A stretch of 64,000 nt of DNA from NCBI RefSeq assembly GCF_014822185.1, contig NZ_QVLR01000043.1, positions 1 to 64,000 of the forward strand. The letters run 5' to 3'. The first letter of the stretch is position 1. Each line of letters opens with the position of its first letter. The position numbers and the translations under genes were made by a program. The stretch is from Azoarcus sp. Aa7. Its GTDB lineage: Bacteria > Pseudomonadota > Gammaproteobacteria > Burkholderiales > Rhodocyclaceae. The notes below the pieces were generated by a model. That model saw only the letters and a program-made list of their open reading frames with translations. It was not told where the DNA came from and did not search any database. Below are positions 44,329 to 53,116 of this stretch, piece after piece.

Positions 44329-45251
44329 TGGCCGCCGCTTTCGGACGCCCGCGGACCGGATTCGGACATCAGGTTCGCAATCAGGCCGCGCAGCCAGCGA
44401 TTGCCCGGGTCGTGGTGGAAGCGCGCATGCCAGTGCTGCTTGATCGTGTAGTCCGGTAGCGGGAAGGGGACGGGCAGGACGCTGAAGTCGCCGCGTCCGC
44501 GCAGCAGTTCGCCCAGCCGGCGCGGCACGGTCATCAGCAGGTCGGTGTGCTCCACGACGAAGGCTGCGCCGAGGAAGTTCGGGATGTCGAGCACGATGCG
44601 GCGCTTGATGCTCTGGCGGGCGATTTCCTGTTCGATCACCTGGTGGCCCGTGCCCGTGGTACGGAATACCGCGTGGTCTTCGGCCTCGAACTGTTCCCGC
44701 GTCAGGCCGCCGTGGATGCGGGGGTGGTCGGCGCTCGCGAGGCACACGTAGTGCTGGCGGAACAAGGCCTGCTGGTAGAAGCCGGCCTCCAGGATGGGGA
44801 TGAAGCCGACGGCGAGGTCGGCTTCGCCCGATTCGAGTTTGCGGCCGGTGTCGTCGTCCAGCGGGGCGATCTGGATGCGGATGCCCGGCGCGGTCGCGCG
44901 CAGCTCGCCCCACAGGCGCGGCAGCAGCACCAGATGGGTGATGTCCGTCATGCAGATGCGGAAGCTCCGCTCCGACGTGGCGGGGTCGAAACTGCTGCGA
45001 TGGCCCAGGGCGGCTTCGAGCGCGTCGAGCGCGTTGCGGATCGGCTGCACCAGTTCGTCGGCGAGGGGGGTTGGCTCCATGCCGCTGGAGGTGCGCACGA
45101 ACAGGGGATCCGAGAAATGTTCGCGCAGCTTGCCCAGTGCGATGCTGACGGCAGGCTGGCCGAGTTCCAGCAGATCGGCGGCACGGCTCACGCTGCGGGT
45201 CTTATGGACAGCGTCGAAGACTTGCAGCAGGCGAAGGTCGGGGGCGCTCAT
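44325..45251 (-). CDS. LysR family regulator of the gentisate operon (NahR/NodD-like)
   Basis: This 308-residue LysR protein has the HTH SVSRAADLLELGQPAVSIALGKLREHFSDPLFVRTSSGMEPT, where the FVR-T-GM-PT signature marks the NahR/NodD/LeuO branch that often responds to aromatic acids. The effector domain includes RICMTDITHLVLLPRLW and ESGEADLAVGFI. It is divergent from the gentisate dioxygenase gene with 170 bp between, which hold two perfect inverted repeats, so it is the probable regulator of that operon, with 3-hydroxybenzoate or gentisate as the expected effector by inference. Confidence 0.85.
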   Translation of the reverse strand: MSAPDLRLLQVFDAVHKTRSVSRAADLLELGQPAVSIALGKLREHFSDPLFVRTSSGMEPTPLADELVQPIRNALDALEAALGHRSSFDPATSERSFRICMTDITHLVLLPRLWGELRATAPGIRIQIAPLDDDTGRKLESGEADLAVGFIPILEAGFYQQALFRQHYVCLASADHPRIHGGLTREQFEAEDHAVFRTTGTGHQVIEQEIARQSIKRRIVLDIPNFLGAAFVVEHTDLLMTVPRRLGELLRGRGDFSVLPVPFPLPDYTIKQHWHARFHHDPGNRWLRGLIANLMSESGPRASESGGH

Positions 45252-45263
45252 TGCGTGACGATT

Positions 45264-45278
45264 ATTCGAAATTCGAAT
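45264..45278. promoter_or_regulatory. Perfect 15-bp palindrome in the gentisate regulator-operon region
   Basis: ATTCGAA-A-TTCGAAT is a perfect palindrome around one base, 12 bp upstream of the LysR start codon (minus strand) and 157 bp before the dioxygenase ATG. This is the position of a LysR recognition site that also autoregulates the regulator. Confidence 0.6.
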
Positions 45279-45310
45279 TCATATTATTTCACGCATTGCA
45301 TCGACGGAAT

Positions 45311-45328
45311 ATTTATCCCTCGATAAAT
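45311..45328. promoter_or_regulatory. Second inverted repeat upstream of gentisate dioxygenase
   Basis: ATTTATC (45311-45317) pairs with GATAAAT (45322-45328) around CCTC. It lies about 93 bp before the dioxygenase ATG, within reach of the -35 region, and could be the LysR activation site or an early stem in the transcript. Confidence 0.45.
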
Positions 45329-45420
45329 TGCGCCCCATCACAACGAATCGCTGCGCGTCTTGATCTGACGCAAAGGTTTTTAACTTAACCGGCAGCGATA
45401 TCCCGATGGAGGAGTCAGGA

Positions 45421-46461
45421 ATGCAGGAACTTGGTCGTCTCGATGATCTGCCGCTCGCCTACCGCGAGTCGCTTGGCGCGCAAAACCTGGTGCCGCTGTG
45501 GCCCAGCCTGCGCTCAGTGCTGCCCCCCGGCACGCCCGCGCGCCGCACCAAGCCGGTGATGTGGTCCTACGAGGCGCTGCGCCCGCTGCTGATGCAGGCC
45601 GGCGAGCTGACGCCGATCGAGAAGGCGGAGCGCCGTGTGCTGGTGCTCGCGAATCCCGGTCACGGCCTCGAGAAGATGCAGGCGAGCGCGGCGATCTACC
45701 TCGGCATGCAGCTGCTGCTGCCGGGCGAGTGGGCGCCGTCGCACAAACATACCCCGAACGCGGTGCGCATGATCGTGGAAGGCGAGGGCGCCTACACGAC
45801 CGTCGATGGCGAGAAGTGCCCGATGAGCCGCGGCGACCTGATCCTGACGCCGACCGGCCTGTGGCACGAGCACGGCCACGACGGCAAGGAACCGGTGGTG
45901 TGGCTCGACGTGCTGGACCTGCCGCTGGTGTATTACACGGAAACCTCCTACGCCATCGAAGGCAAGGAGCAGGAGGTGACCGGTACCCGCCTCGAGCGCA
46001 ACTACGTCCGCGGCGGCGTCGTGCCTTCGCCGGTGTTCTCCCGCGGTAGCGCCCGCCGCTACCCGATGTTGCGTTACCCCTGGGCCGATGCCCGCGCCGC
46101 GCTGCTGAACCTGGCCGAGACCCAGCCTGAGATCGAGGCCGTGCAGGTGGCCTATGTGAATCCCGAGAACGGATCCGACTGCCAGAACATCCTCGGCTTC
46201 TCCGCGCTGATGCTGCGCCCGGGCGAGACGCTGAACCTGCCCGCGCGTTCGCCGGCGATGGTGTTCCACCTGATCGAGGGGGGCGCCGACGTGGCGATCG
46301 AGGAGAACCGCTTCGCGCTGTCGCCGGCCGATACCTGCTGCGCACCCGGCTATACGCCCGTGACGCTGAAGAACCGCTCGGCGAGCGAGCCGGCCTTCAT
46401 CTTCATCGCCGACGAGAGCCCGCTGCACAAGAAGCTGGGCGTCTACGAAGTCCGCGCCTGA
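45421..46461 (+). CDS. gtdA: Gentisate 1,2-dioxygenase
   Basis: This 346-residue bicupin enzyme cleaves gentisate to maleylpyruvate using Fe(II) and O2. The metal-binding cupin motif is HKHTPNAVRMIVEGEGAYT followed by GDLILTPTGLWHEHGHDG, giving the two N-terminal His and third His ligands. The second cupin half (TLNLPARSPAMVFHLIEGG) is intact. The ATG at 45421 has GGAGG 8 bp upstream, which lies in the longer frame beginning at 45406. First gene of the 3-hydroxybenzoate/gentisate operon. Confidence 0.93.
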   Translation: MQELGRLDDLPLAYRESLGAQNLVPLWPSLRSVLPPGTPARRTKPVMWSYEALRPLLMQAGELTPIEKAERRVLVLANPGHGLEKMQASAAIYLGMQLLLPGEWAPSHKHTPNAVRMIVEGEGAYTTVDGEKCPMSRGDLILTPTGLWHEHGHDGKEPVVWLDVLDLPLVYYTETSYAIEGKEQEVTGTRLERNYVRGGVVPSPVFSRGSARRYPMLRYPWADARAALLNLAETQPEIEAVQVAYVNPENGSDCQNILGFSALMLRPGETLNLPARSPAMVFHLIEGGADVAIEENRFALSPADTCCAPGYTPVTLKNRSASEPAFIFIADESPLHKKLGVYEVRA

Positions 46462-46494
46462 CCCCCGAACCCCAACGACTTACAGAGAATCGAC

Positions 46495-47205
46495 ATGCCC
46501 GAAGCCCAATACCTGTTCCCGCCGTCGCCGGTGTATTCGCTGCCGGTGCGCGGCATCGAGTCCCGCTATCCGGTCAAGCGCATCTTCTGCGTCGGCCGCA
46601 ACTACCACGCCCACGCCGTCGAGATGGGGCGCCCGGTCGACAAAGCCACCGCCCAGCCTTTCTACTTCACGAAGGCTGCGTCGACCCTGGTCGAGTCCGG
46701 CGCGACCGTGCCGTATCCGACCGGCACCTCGAATTACCACTACGAGATGGAGCTGGTCGTCGCGATCGGCGCGCCGGGCTTCCGCGTCGCCGAAGCCGAT
46801 GCCGAGCGTCTGATCTACGGTTACGCCTCCGGCCTCGACATGACCCGCCGCGACCTGCAGCTGGTGGCCCGCGAGCAGGGCCGTCCGTGGGATCTGGGCA
46901 AGGACTTCGAACTGTCCGCCGTGTGCACCGAGATCGTGCCGATCGGCGACCTGGGCGTGCTGACGACGGGCACGATCAACCTGCAGGTCAATGGCGAGAC
47001 CCGCCAGACCGCCGACTTGTCGCAGCTGATCTGGAGCATTCCCGAGCTGATCGCCGACCTGTCGAAGTTCTATCACCTGGAGCCGGGCGACCTGATCTTT
47101 ACCGGCACGCCGGAGGGTGTGGGCGCCGTTAAGAGCGGCGATCGCATCACGGGCCACGTCGACCAGGTCGGCGACATCGAACTGACGATCGGCGCTGCCG
47201 AATAA
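46495..47205 (+). CDS. nagK: Fumarylpyruvate hydrolase
   Basis: This 236-residue FAH-family hydrolase splits fumarylpyruvate to fumarate and pyruvate, the last step of the glutathione-dependent gentisate pathway. Family motifs: [13 protein letters not shown] near residue 34, [12 protein letters not shown] (metal-binding Glu residues), [10 protein letters not shown] and [14 protein letters not shown]. The position between gentisate dioxygenase and 3-hydroxybenzoate 6-monooxygenase matches nag-type gene sets. RBS ACAGAGAA precedes the ATG by a few bases. Confidence 0.9.
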   Translation: MPEAQYLFPPSPVYSLPVRGIESRYPVKRIFCVGRNYHAHAVEMGRPVDKATAQPFYFTKAASTLVESGATVPYPTGTSNYHYEMELVVAIGAPGFRVAEADAERLIYGYASGLDMTRRDLQLVAREQGRPWDLGKDFELSAVCTEIVPIGDLGVLTTGTINLQVNGETRQTADLSQLIWSIPELIADLSKFYHLEPGDLIFTGTPEGVGAVKSGDRITGHVDQVGDIELTIGAAE

Positions 47206-47265
47206 GACCCGCGGACGGAGCGCGCAGCCGCTCCGCCAACCCTGATCGAGATGGAGGAGACACAC

Positions 47266-48459
47266 ATGACCGAGCAGCTTCCCGTAATCGTCGCCGGCGG
47301 CGGCATCGGCGGCCTCGCAGCCGCACTCGCGCTGGTGCGCCAGGGCTTCCACGTGCTGGTGCTGGAGCAGGCGGACCAGATCGGCGAGATCGGCGCCGGC
47401 ATCCAGCTGGGCCCCAACGCCTTCCACGCCTTCGACGCGCTGGGCGTAGGCGAGAAGGCGCGCGGGCGCGCCGTGTATACGAACGAGATGGTGATGCACG
47501 ACGCGCTCGACGAGACCCTCGTCGGCCGCATCCCGACCGGCGAAGCCTTCCGCAAGCGTTTCGGCAACCCGTACGCGGTGATCCACCGCGTGGACGTGCA
47601 TCTGTCGCTGCTCGAAGGCGCGCAGGAGACCGGTCGCGTCGAATTCCGCACCTCGACCCGCGTCGAGCGCATCGAGCAGGACGCGAGCAGCGTTACGGTG
47701 TATGACCAGCACGGCAACGCCTTCCGCGGCGTCGCGCTGATCGGTGCGGACGGCGTGAAGTCGGTCGTACGCGCGCAGTTCGTCAATGATCCGGCGCGCG
47801 TGACCGGCCACGTCGTGTATCGCGCCGTGATCGACAGGAAGGATTTCCCCGAGAACCTGCAGTGGAACGCCGCGAGCATCTGGGTCGGCCCGAACTGCCA
47901 CCTCGTGCATTACCCGCTGCGCGGCGGCGAGCAGTACAACGTCGTCGTGACCTTCCACAGCCGCGAGAAGGAAGAGTGGGGTGTCACCGAAGGCAGCCGC
48001 GAGGAGGTGCAGAGCTACTTCCAGGGCATCTGTCCGAAGGCACGTCAGCTGATCGACCTGCCGAAGAGCTGGAAGCGCTGGGCGACCGCCGACCGTGAGC
48101 CGATCGGCCAGTGGTCCTTCGGCCGCGTGACCCTGCTGGGCGACGCCGCGCACCCGACGACGCAGTACATGGCGCAGGGCGCGTGCATGGCCCTCGAAGA
48201 CGCCGTGACGCTGGGCGAGGCGCTGCGCGTCAATGGCAACGACTTCGAGAAGGCGTTCGACCTGTACCAGCGTTCGCGCATCGCCCGTACCGCGCGCATC
48301 GTGCTGTCGTCGCGCGAGATGGGCCGCATCTACCACGCCAAGGGCGTCGAGCGCCTGGTGCGCAACGACCTGTGGAAGGGCCGCACGCCGGAGCGCTTCT
48401 ATGACGCGATGGAGTGGCTGTATGGCTGGAACGTCGACAACTGCCTGGCGAAGGACTGA
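47266..48459 (+). CDS. 3-hydroxybenzoate 6-monooxygenase
   Basis: This 397-residue FAD-dependent, NADH-using single-component hydroxylase converts 3-hydroxybenzoate to gentisate. FAD motifs: VIVAGGGIGGLAAALALVRQG (GxGxxG) and GRVTLLGDAAHPTTQYMAQGACMALEDA. The DG-type FAD/NADH motif is ALIGADGVKSVVR. The C-terminal RFYDAMEWLYGWNVDNCLAKD closely matches my recollection of 3-hydroxybenzoate 6-hydroxylases. The ATG at 47266 has GGAGGAG upstream; the ATG at 47251 would add five residues that contain that site. Confidence 0.9.
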   Translation: MTEQLPVIVAGGGIGGLAAALALVRQGFHVLVLEQADQIGEIGAGIQLGPNAFHAFDALGVGEKARGRAVYTNEMVMHDALDETLVGRIPTGEAFRKRFGNPYAVIHRVDVHLSLLEGAQETGRVEFRTSTRVERIEQDASSVTVYDQHGNAFRGVALIGADGVKSVVRAQFVNDPARVTGHVVYRAVIDRKDFPENLQWNAASIWVGPNCHLVHYPLRGGEQYNVVVTFHSREKEEWGVTEGSREEVQSYFQGICPKARQLIDLPKSWKRWATADREPIGQWSFGRVTLLGDAAHPTTQYMAQGACMALEDAVTLGEALRVNGNDFEKAFDLYQRSRIARTARIVLSSREMGRIYHAKGVERLVRNDLWKGRTPERFYDAMEWLYGWNVDNCLAKD

Positions 48460-48467
48460 GCGGGAAC

Positions 48468-49124
48468 ATGTCGATGAAGCTCTACAACTTCTTCCGCAGC
48501 GGCACTTCGCACCGCCTGCGCATCGCGCTGAACCTGAAGGGGATCGACTACGAGTATGTGCCGGTCGACCTGCGCACCGAGGAGCACCTCGGTGCCGCCT
48601 TCAAGGCGGTGAATCCGCAGGCGCTGGTGCCGGCGCTGGTGTCGGAGTCCATTGAGGGCGACCTCACGCTGATCCAGTCGCCCGCGATCATCGAGTGGCT
48701 CGAAGAGCGCTATCCGGCGCCCGCGCTGCTGCCCGCCAACGCCGAGGACCGCGCCCGTGTGCGCGCCTTGGCGGCGATCGTCGGCTGCGACATCCACCCG
48801 ATCAACAACCGCCGCATCCTCGAATACCTGAGGAAGACGCTGGGCTGCGACGAGGCGGCGGTGCTCGCGTGGTGCGGCACCTGGATCACGGCCGGTTTCG
48901 ACGCGCTGGAAGCGCTGCTCGCGGCCGACACGTCGCGCGGGCCGTTCTGCTTCGGCAACGCGCCGACGCTCGCCGACGTGTATCTGATCCCGCAGGTCGA
49001 GAGCGCCCGCCGCTTCAACGTCGAGCTGAGCCCGTATCCGAACATTGTCGCGGTCGACCGCGCCTGCGGCGAACTCGACGCCTTCCGCCGTGCGGCCCCG
49101 GCACTCCAGCCGGACGCGAAGTGA
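48468..49124 (+). CDS. nagL: Maleylpyruvate isomerase (zeta-class GST)
   Basis: This 218-residue glutathione-dependent isomerase converts maleylpyruvate to fumarylpyruvate. The zeta-class signature appears as NFFRSGTSHRLRIALNLKGI (SS-C replaced by SGTS, as in NagL-type enzymes) followed by NPQALVPALV and QSPAIIEWLEERYP. The domain-2 motif is GCDIHPINNRRILEYL. It is 8 bp after the monooxygenase stop, within the gentisate operon, which settles maleylpyruvate over maleylacetoacetate as substrate. Confidence 0.9.
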   Translation: MSMKLYNFFRSGTSHRLRIALNLKGIDYEYVPVDLRTEEHLGAAFKAVNPQALVPALVSESIEGDLTLIQSPAIIEWLEERYPAPALLPANAEDRARVRALAAIVGCDIHPINNRRILEYLRKTLGCDEAAVLAWCGTWITAGFDALEALLAADTSRGPFCFGNAPTLADVYLIPQVESARRFNVELSPYPNIVAVDRACGELDAFRRAAPALQPDAK

Positions 49125-49165
49125 AATTCGAAGTGAATAAGAGCTGTTACCCCGAGGAGACCCAA

Positions 49166-50140
49166 ATGAAATTCAGGAAAACGATTCGCGCCCTGCTTGC
49201 AGGCATCACGCTGTCCGTCGCGGCGGCGGGTGTGCAGGCCCAGGCGCTCAAGCTGGGCCACATCACCCCGCCGACCCATGTGTGGCATCAAGTGTCGGAA
49301 AAGATCTCCGCGGACCTTGCGACGGCCTCGGGCGGAAAGATGAAGATCGCAGTGAGCCCGCTGCAGAAGCTCGGCAACGAGGCGCAGATGATCAACCTGA
49401 TGCAGGCGGGCGCGCAGCAGTTCGGCATCTTCACCGTCGGCGGCCTTTCGAACCGCGAGGAATCACTCCTCGGGTGGTCGCTGCCGTATGTGTTCAAGGA
49501 CGTCGCACACGCGACGCGCGCCGCAAAGACGCCGGCTGCGAAGGAGATGCTCAAGCGCCTGGAGCAGAACGGCCTGGTCGGCCTCGGCTACGCGTTCGCC
49601 GGCATGCGCCACGTCCTGTCGGTGCAGCCGGTCGCGTCGGCGAAGGATCTCGCGAACAAGAAGATCCGCTCCTTCCCGAGCCCGGTGTACAACGACTGGT
49701 GGAGCGCCAACGGGGCCGCGCCGACGGCGATGCCGCTGTCGGAAGTCGCCCCGTCGCTCACGACCAAGCTGCTCGATGCGGTCGACGTCGACCTCGACGC
49801 GCTGGTCGGCCTCAAGTTCCACCAGCAGGCGCCCAACCTCACGCTGACCGGCCACATGGCCTTCCCGGCCGTGATCGTGGTGTCGAAGAAGTGGTGGGAC
49901 GCCCGCAGCCAGGCCGAGCGCGACATGATCACCAAGGTCGTTGCGGATGCCGAGCAGTGGGGCTACAAGACCGCGATCGACGCCGATGTGGCCAACCTCG
50001 CGAAGGCGAAGGCTGACGGCGCCAACGTCGTGAAGGCCGACATCGCCTCCTTCCAGGCCGTGGGCGGCAAGGTGCGCGACCAGTACGTCGCGAAGAACCC
50101 GCTGATCGCCGACTTCTACAAGCAGGCGAAGGACCTTTGA
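49166..50140 (+). CDS. dctP: TRAP transporter substrate-binding protein (DctP family)
   Basis: This 324-residue periplasmic binding protein has a Sec signal (KTIRALLAGITLSVAAAGVQAQ). DctP hallmarks are LGHITPPTHVWHQVSEKISADLATASGGKM, GYAFAGMRHVLSVQP and KKIRSFPSPVYNDWWSANGAAPTAMPLSE. In the gentisate operon its likely ligand is 3-hydroxybenzoate or gentisate. The ATG at 49166 has GAGGAG upstream. A 12-bp hairpin lies between it and the membrane subunits. Confidence 0.9.
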   Translation: MKFRKTIRALLAGITLSVAAAGVQAQALKLGHITPPTHVWHQVSEKISADLATASGGKMKIAVSPLQKLGNEAQMINLMQAGAQQFGIFTVGGLSNREESLLGWSLPYVFKDVAHATRAAKTPAAKEMLKRLEQNGLVGLGYAFAGMRHVLSVQPVASAKDLANKKIRSFPSPVYNDWWSANGAAPTAMPLSEVAPSLTTKLLDAVDVDLDALVGLKFHQQAPNLTLTGHMAFPAVIVVSKKWWDARSQAERDMITKVVADAEQWGYKTAIDADVANLAKAKADGANVVKADIASFQAVGGKVRDQYVAKNPLIADFYKQAKDL

Positions 50141-50181
50141 TCCGCTCTTCCGGACGACTCATCGACACCATATAGCGACGT

Positions 50182-50209
50182 GCGGAACCGCCCGGAAGGG
50201 CGGTTCCGC
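50182..50209 (+). other. Intercistronic stem-loop between dctP and dctQ
   Basis: A perfect 12-bp stem (50182-50193 with 50198-50209) closes a GGAA tetraloop of the stable GNRA type. No T-run follows. In a TRAP operon it could protect the upstream dctP message from 3' decay or cause partial termination, so that binding protein outnumbers the membrane subunits. Confidence 0.6.
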
Positions 50210-50239
50210 CTCGACGCGCCCCAAAGGGGAACTCATCCG

Positions 50240-50740
50240 ATGTTTGCTCACATCCAGAAGGCCGACAAGGGCCTTGCCGCGGTCGAGCGCGGCCTGGTGA
50301 TCGCGCTCACTGCCGCGATCGCCTGCATCATGATTACACAGGTGTTCATGCGCTATTTCTTCAGTGCCCCGATCTTCTGGGCCGAGGAAATCTCGGTGCA
50401 ACTCCTCGTCTTCGCGACGCTCGTCGGCCTTTCGCTGCTGGTGCACCACGGCCAGCTCGTCACGATCGACTTCCTGCCGCAGGCGCTCCCTCCGCGCCCA
50501 CGCCACGCGCTGCTCGCCGTGCTCGGGCTCGTGATGCTTGGCCTGTTCGCCTTCGTGTGCTGGCTGGGTATCGAGTGGATCAGCCGGCCCGAGGTGCGCA
50601 TCGAACTCGGCGCGACCACCCAGCTGCCGCGCTGGTACAACTACTCGGTGCTGCCCGCCGTGATGGCGGTGATGGCCTGGCACCAGTTCGCCGCCATCCT
50701 GCGCGACGCACGCGCGGCCCTTGACGGAGCCGTCAAATGA
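50240..50740 (+). CDS. dctQ: TRAP transporter small membrane subunit (DctQ)
   Basis: This 166-residue protein has four membrane helices. The DctQ motif FFSAPIFWAEEISVQLLVFATLVGLSLLVHHGQLVTID is clear. It forms the membrane complex with DctM. The ATG at 50240 follows AAAGGGGAA; the frame extends upstream into the hairpin. Its stop overlaps the dctM start at ATGA. Confidence 0.9.
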   Translation: MFAHIQKADKGLAAVERGLVIALTAAIACIMITQVFMRYFFSAPIFWAEEISVQLLVFATLVGLSLLVHHGQLVTIDFLPQALPPRPRHALLAVLGLVMLGLFAFVCWLGIEWISRPEVRIELGATTQLPRWYNYSVLPAVMAVMAWHQFAAILRDARAALDGAVK

Positions 50741-52014
50741 TCACCCTCATCGTCTTCTTCGGCCTGCTCTTCGCGGGCCTTCCCATCGTCGGCACGATCC
50801 TCGTCGCCGCGGTCGTGTTCATGGCCACCAACGACCTGGCGGTGCTGTACGACTCGATTCCGATCCAGCTCTACGGCGCGCTCGAGATCAACAGCCTCCT
50901 CGCGATCCCGCTGTTCCTGCTGGTCGGCGAAATCATGAACAAGGCGGGTCTGACGCAGCGCCTGATCGCCGTCGCCGAAGTGCTGGTGGGCAGCATGAAG
51001 GGCGGCCTTGCCTATGCCAACCTGTTCACCAACGCGATGGCCGCGTCCATCCTCGGTTCCGCGGTCGCGCAGATCGGCGTGATGAGCAAGGTGATGATCC
51101 CGGCGATGGAGCGCACCGGTTACAACCGCGCGTTCTCGGGCGCCGTCACTGTGTCGGCCGGCCTGCTCGGGCCCATCATCCCGCCCTCGATGCTGATGAT
51201 CATCTACGGCGTGGTCGCGGTGCAGCCGATCGCGCCGCTCTTCATCGCCGGCATCCTCCCCGGCATCCTGATCGTCGCCGCGCTGGCTATCGTGATCATG
51301 CTCTTCGGCATCTTCGGTCCCGGCCTGCCGGCGGGTGTGCGCGGTGAGCGCTCAGCCTCGGTGAAGGTTCTGCTCGAAGGCCTGGTTCCGGCGCTGATTC
51401 CGCTGGTCGTGATCGGCGGCATCATGGCCGGCGTGATGACCCCGACCGAATCGGGCGCCGTCGCCGCGGTCATGGCGCTCGTGCTGGGCTTCGTCTATCG
51501 CGAGATCGGCGTGCGCGACCTCGGCAAGATCCTCTTCGACGTCGGCACCAACACCGCCACCATCACCGGCCTCATTGCGGCCGCATCGGTGCTGAGCTGG
51601 GTGCTCGCCTTCCAGGGCGTGCCGGACGTCGTCGTCGAGTACATGAAGGGCCTGACCGATTCGCCCTTCGTGTTCCTGCTGCTGGTGATCGGGCTGATGC
51701 TGGTCCTGGGCATGTTCCTCGAGAGCATCAGCGTGCTGATCGTCGTCGTGCCGCTGCTGATGCCGGTCGTGACCAACCTCGGCATCGACCCGATCCACTT
51801 CGGCGTCGTGTGCACGGTGGCGACGGTGATCGGCCTCGTGACGCCGCCGGTCGGCCCCGGCCTCTACATCGCCATGGTGCAGGCCGACATCCGCATGGGG
51901 GCGCTCTTCGCCGCGACTATTCCCTTCCTCGCCGCGGTGATGGTGGTGCTGGTCGCGATCGCCGCAGTGCCGGAGATCTCGACCTGGCTGCCGGCCCTGA
52001 TGACGGGCAAATGA
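50737..52014 (+). CDS. dctM: TRAP transporter large membrane subunit (DctM)
   Basis: This 425-residue permease of the DctM/SiaM type has about 12 membrane helices. Hallmarks: IPLFLLVGEIMNKAGLTQRL, ERTGYNRAFSGAVTVSAGLLGPIIPPSMLMIIYG and VTPPVGPGLYIAMVQADIRMG. With DctP and DctQ it imports an organic acid using a sodium or proton gradient. Overlap with dctQ indicates coupled translation. Last gene of the gentisate operon by orientation. Confidence 0.93.
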   Translation: MITLIVFFGLLFAGLPIVGTILVAAVVFMATNDLAVLYDSIPIQLYGALEINSLLAIPLFLLVGEIMNKAGLTQRLIAVAEVLVGSMKGGLAYANLFTNAMAASILGSAVAQIGVMSKVMIPAMERTGYNRAFSGAVTVSAGLLGPIIPPSMLMIIYGVVAVQPIAPLFIAGILPGILIVAALAIVIMLFGIFGPGLPAGVRGERSASVKVLLEGLVPALIPLVVIGGIMAGVMTPTESGAVAAVMALVLGFVYREIGVRDLGKILFDVGTNTATITGLIAAASVLSWVLAFQGVPDVVVEYMKGLTDSPFVFLLLVIGLMLVLGMFLESISVLIVVVPLLMPVVTNLGIDPIHFGVVCTVATVIGLVTPPVGPGLYIAMVQADIRMGALFAATIPFLAAVMVVLVAIAAVPEISTWLPALMTGK

Positions 52015-52092
52015 GTGGGCCAACGAACAGGCAACCGAGCGGGCATCGCCCGCCAGTTGCCCGTCGATTCAACGAACACAGGGGATACCCTC

Positions 52093-52635
52093 ATGACGAC
52101 CACGTCTGATGCTGCCAAGAAGGAACCGCTCCACGACTTCTCCGACTGTCATTCCGGCATCCTGAAGAAACTGGACATGCTGGGCGAGCTGCCGGCGCTG
52201 CTCGATCCGGCGGCCCGCGCGCGGGAAATCGCCGCGACGGCGCTGGAATTCTTCCGCGAGGCGATTTTCGAGCACCATCTCGACGAAGAGCGCGAGCTCT
52301 TCCCGGCGGTGCTCCAGAGCGCGGAGAAGGGCGCCGAGCACGACAAGGTGCAGGCGCTCGCAAAGCGTCTCACCGACGAGCACCGCGAACTCGAAACGAT
52401 CTGGAAGCGCCTCGAGTCCGAACTCAAGCGCGTGGCGAAAGGGCAGGACAGCCACCTCGACGCTGCCGAGGTCGAGCGCCTGGTCACGCGCTATCGCGCG
52501 CACGCCGAGTTCGAGGAGAAGGAGTTCCTGCCGCTGTCGCAGACGATCCTCGGCCGCAACTCGCATCACATGGCGGCCCTCGGCCTGTCGCTGCACATGC
52601 GCCACGCGCCGAAGAAACCCGCGACCTACATTTGA
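52093..52635 (+). CDS. Hemerythrin HHE domain protein
   Basis: This 180-residue helical protein carries His/Glu residues placed as in hemerythrins: an HDFSDCHSGILKK start, EHHLDEERELFPAV (HxxxE), DEHRELE and HAEFEEKEFLPL (HxxxE). A di-iron site that binds O2 or NO, or senses iron/redox, is likely. It is 78 bp behind dctM and ends with a strong bidirectional terminator. Whether it belongs to the gentisate operon is uncertain; an O2-handling role would suit an operon with two oxygenases. Confidence 0.85.
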   Translation: MTTTSDAAKKEPLHDFSDCHSGILKKLDMLGELPALLDPAARAREIAATALEFFREAIFEHHLDEERELFPAVLQSAEKGAEHDKVQALAKRLTDEHRELETIWKRLESELKRVAKGQDSHLDAAEVERLVTRYRAHAEFEEKEFLPLSQTILGRNSHHMAALGLSLHMRHAPKKPATYI

Positions 52636-52641
52636 CGCGTA

Positions 52642-52674
52642 AGGTGCCGGCGGCGAGATGCGCCGCCGGCACCT
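52642..52674. terminator. Bidirectional terminator between hemerythrin and CBS genes
   Basis: A perfect 14-bp stem (52642-52655 with 52661-52674) has a 5-nt loop and lies between the stop codons of the two convergent genes. No long T-run follows, but place and strength fit a shared terminator. Confidence 0.65.
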
Positions 52675-52693
52675 CAAGTGGATCGCCCGCAAC

Positions 52694-53116
52694 TCAGGCG
52701 ATCCGCTCCCACAGCGCCTTTTCCTCTTCGAAGCGATCCAGTTCGAGCCCCTCGAAATCCGAGCGTGCGACGATCGCAGTCACCTCGCCCTTATCCACGA
52801 TGGGGAGGTGCCGGAAGCCCCCGTCGCCCATCAGGCGCAATGCGTCGATCGCATGGGCGTCGGGCGCTATCGTGACCGGCCCGGGCGTCATCACGGCGTC
52901 CAGCCGTGTTCGGGTGGCGTCGCCGCCTTGCCCCAGCATGCGTACGGCGTCGCGTCCGGTAAAAATGCCGAGCAGGTGGTGCGCGCGATCGGCGACCAAT
53001 ACTGCTCCGACGTGTCGCTCGCACATGCGCTCGCAGGCCAGTGCCACGGAAGCCTCGGGTGGCATCATCAATGGGTCCTGATTCTGGACGATGTCCGAAA
53101 TGTAACGATTGGTCAT
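52694..53116 (-). CDS. CBS-domain pair protein
   Basis: This 140-residue protein is made of two CBS domains (VALACERMCERHVGAVLVADRAHHLLGIFTGRDAVRMLG; AIDALRLMGDGGFRHLPIVDKGEVTAIVARSDFEGLE). CBS pairs bind adenine nucleotides and report energy charge. The C-terminus ends in an acidic tail. The ATG at 53116 begins the folded part; a longer frame to 53230 is not supported. Divergent from the following gene by about 295 bp, in which I see no further gene. Confidence 0.85.
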   Translation of the reverse strand: MTNRYISDIVQNQDPLMMPPEASVALACERMCERHVGAVLVADRAHHLLGIFTGRDAVRMLGQGGDATRTRLDAVMTPGPVTIAPDAHAIDALRLMGDGGFRHLPIVDKGEVTAIVARSDFEGLELDRFEEEKALWERIA

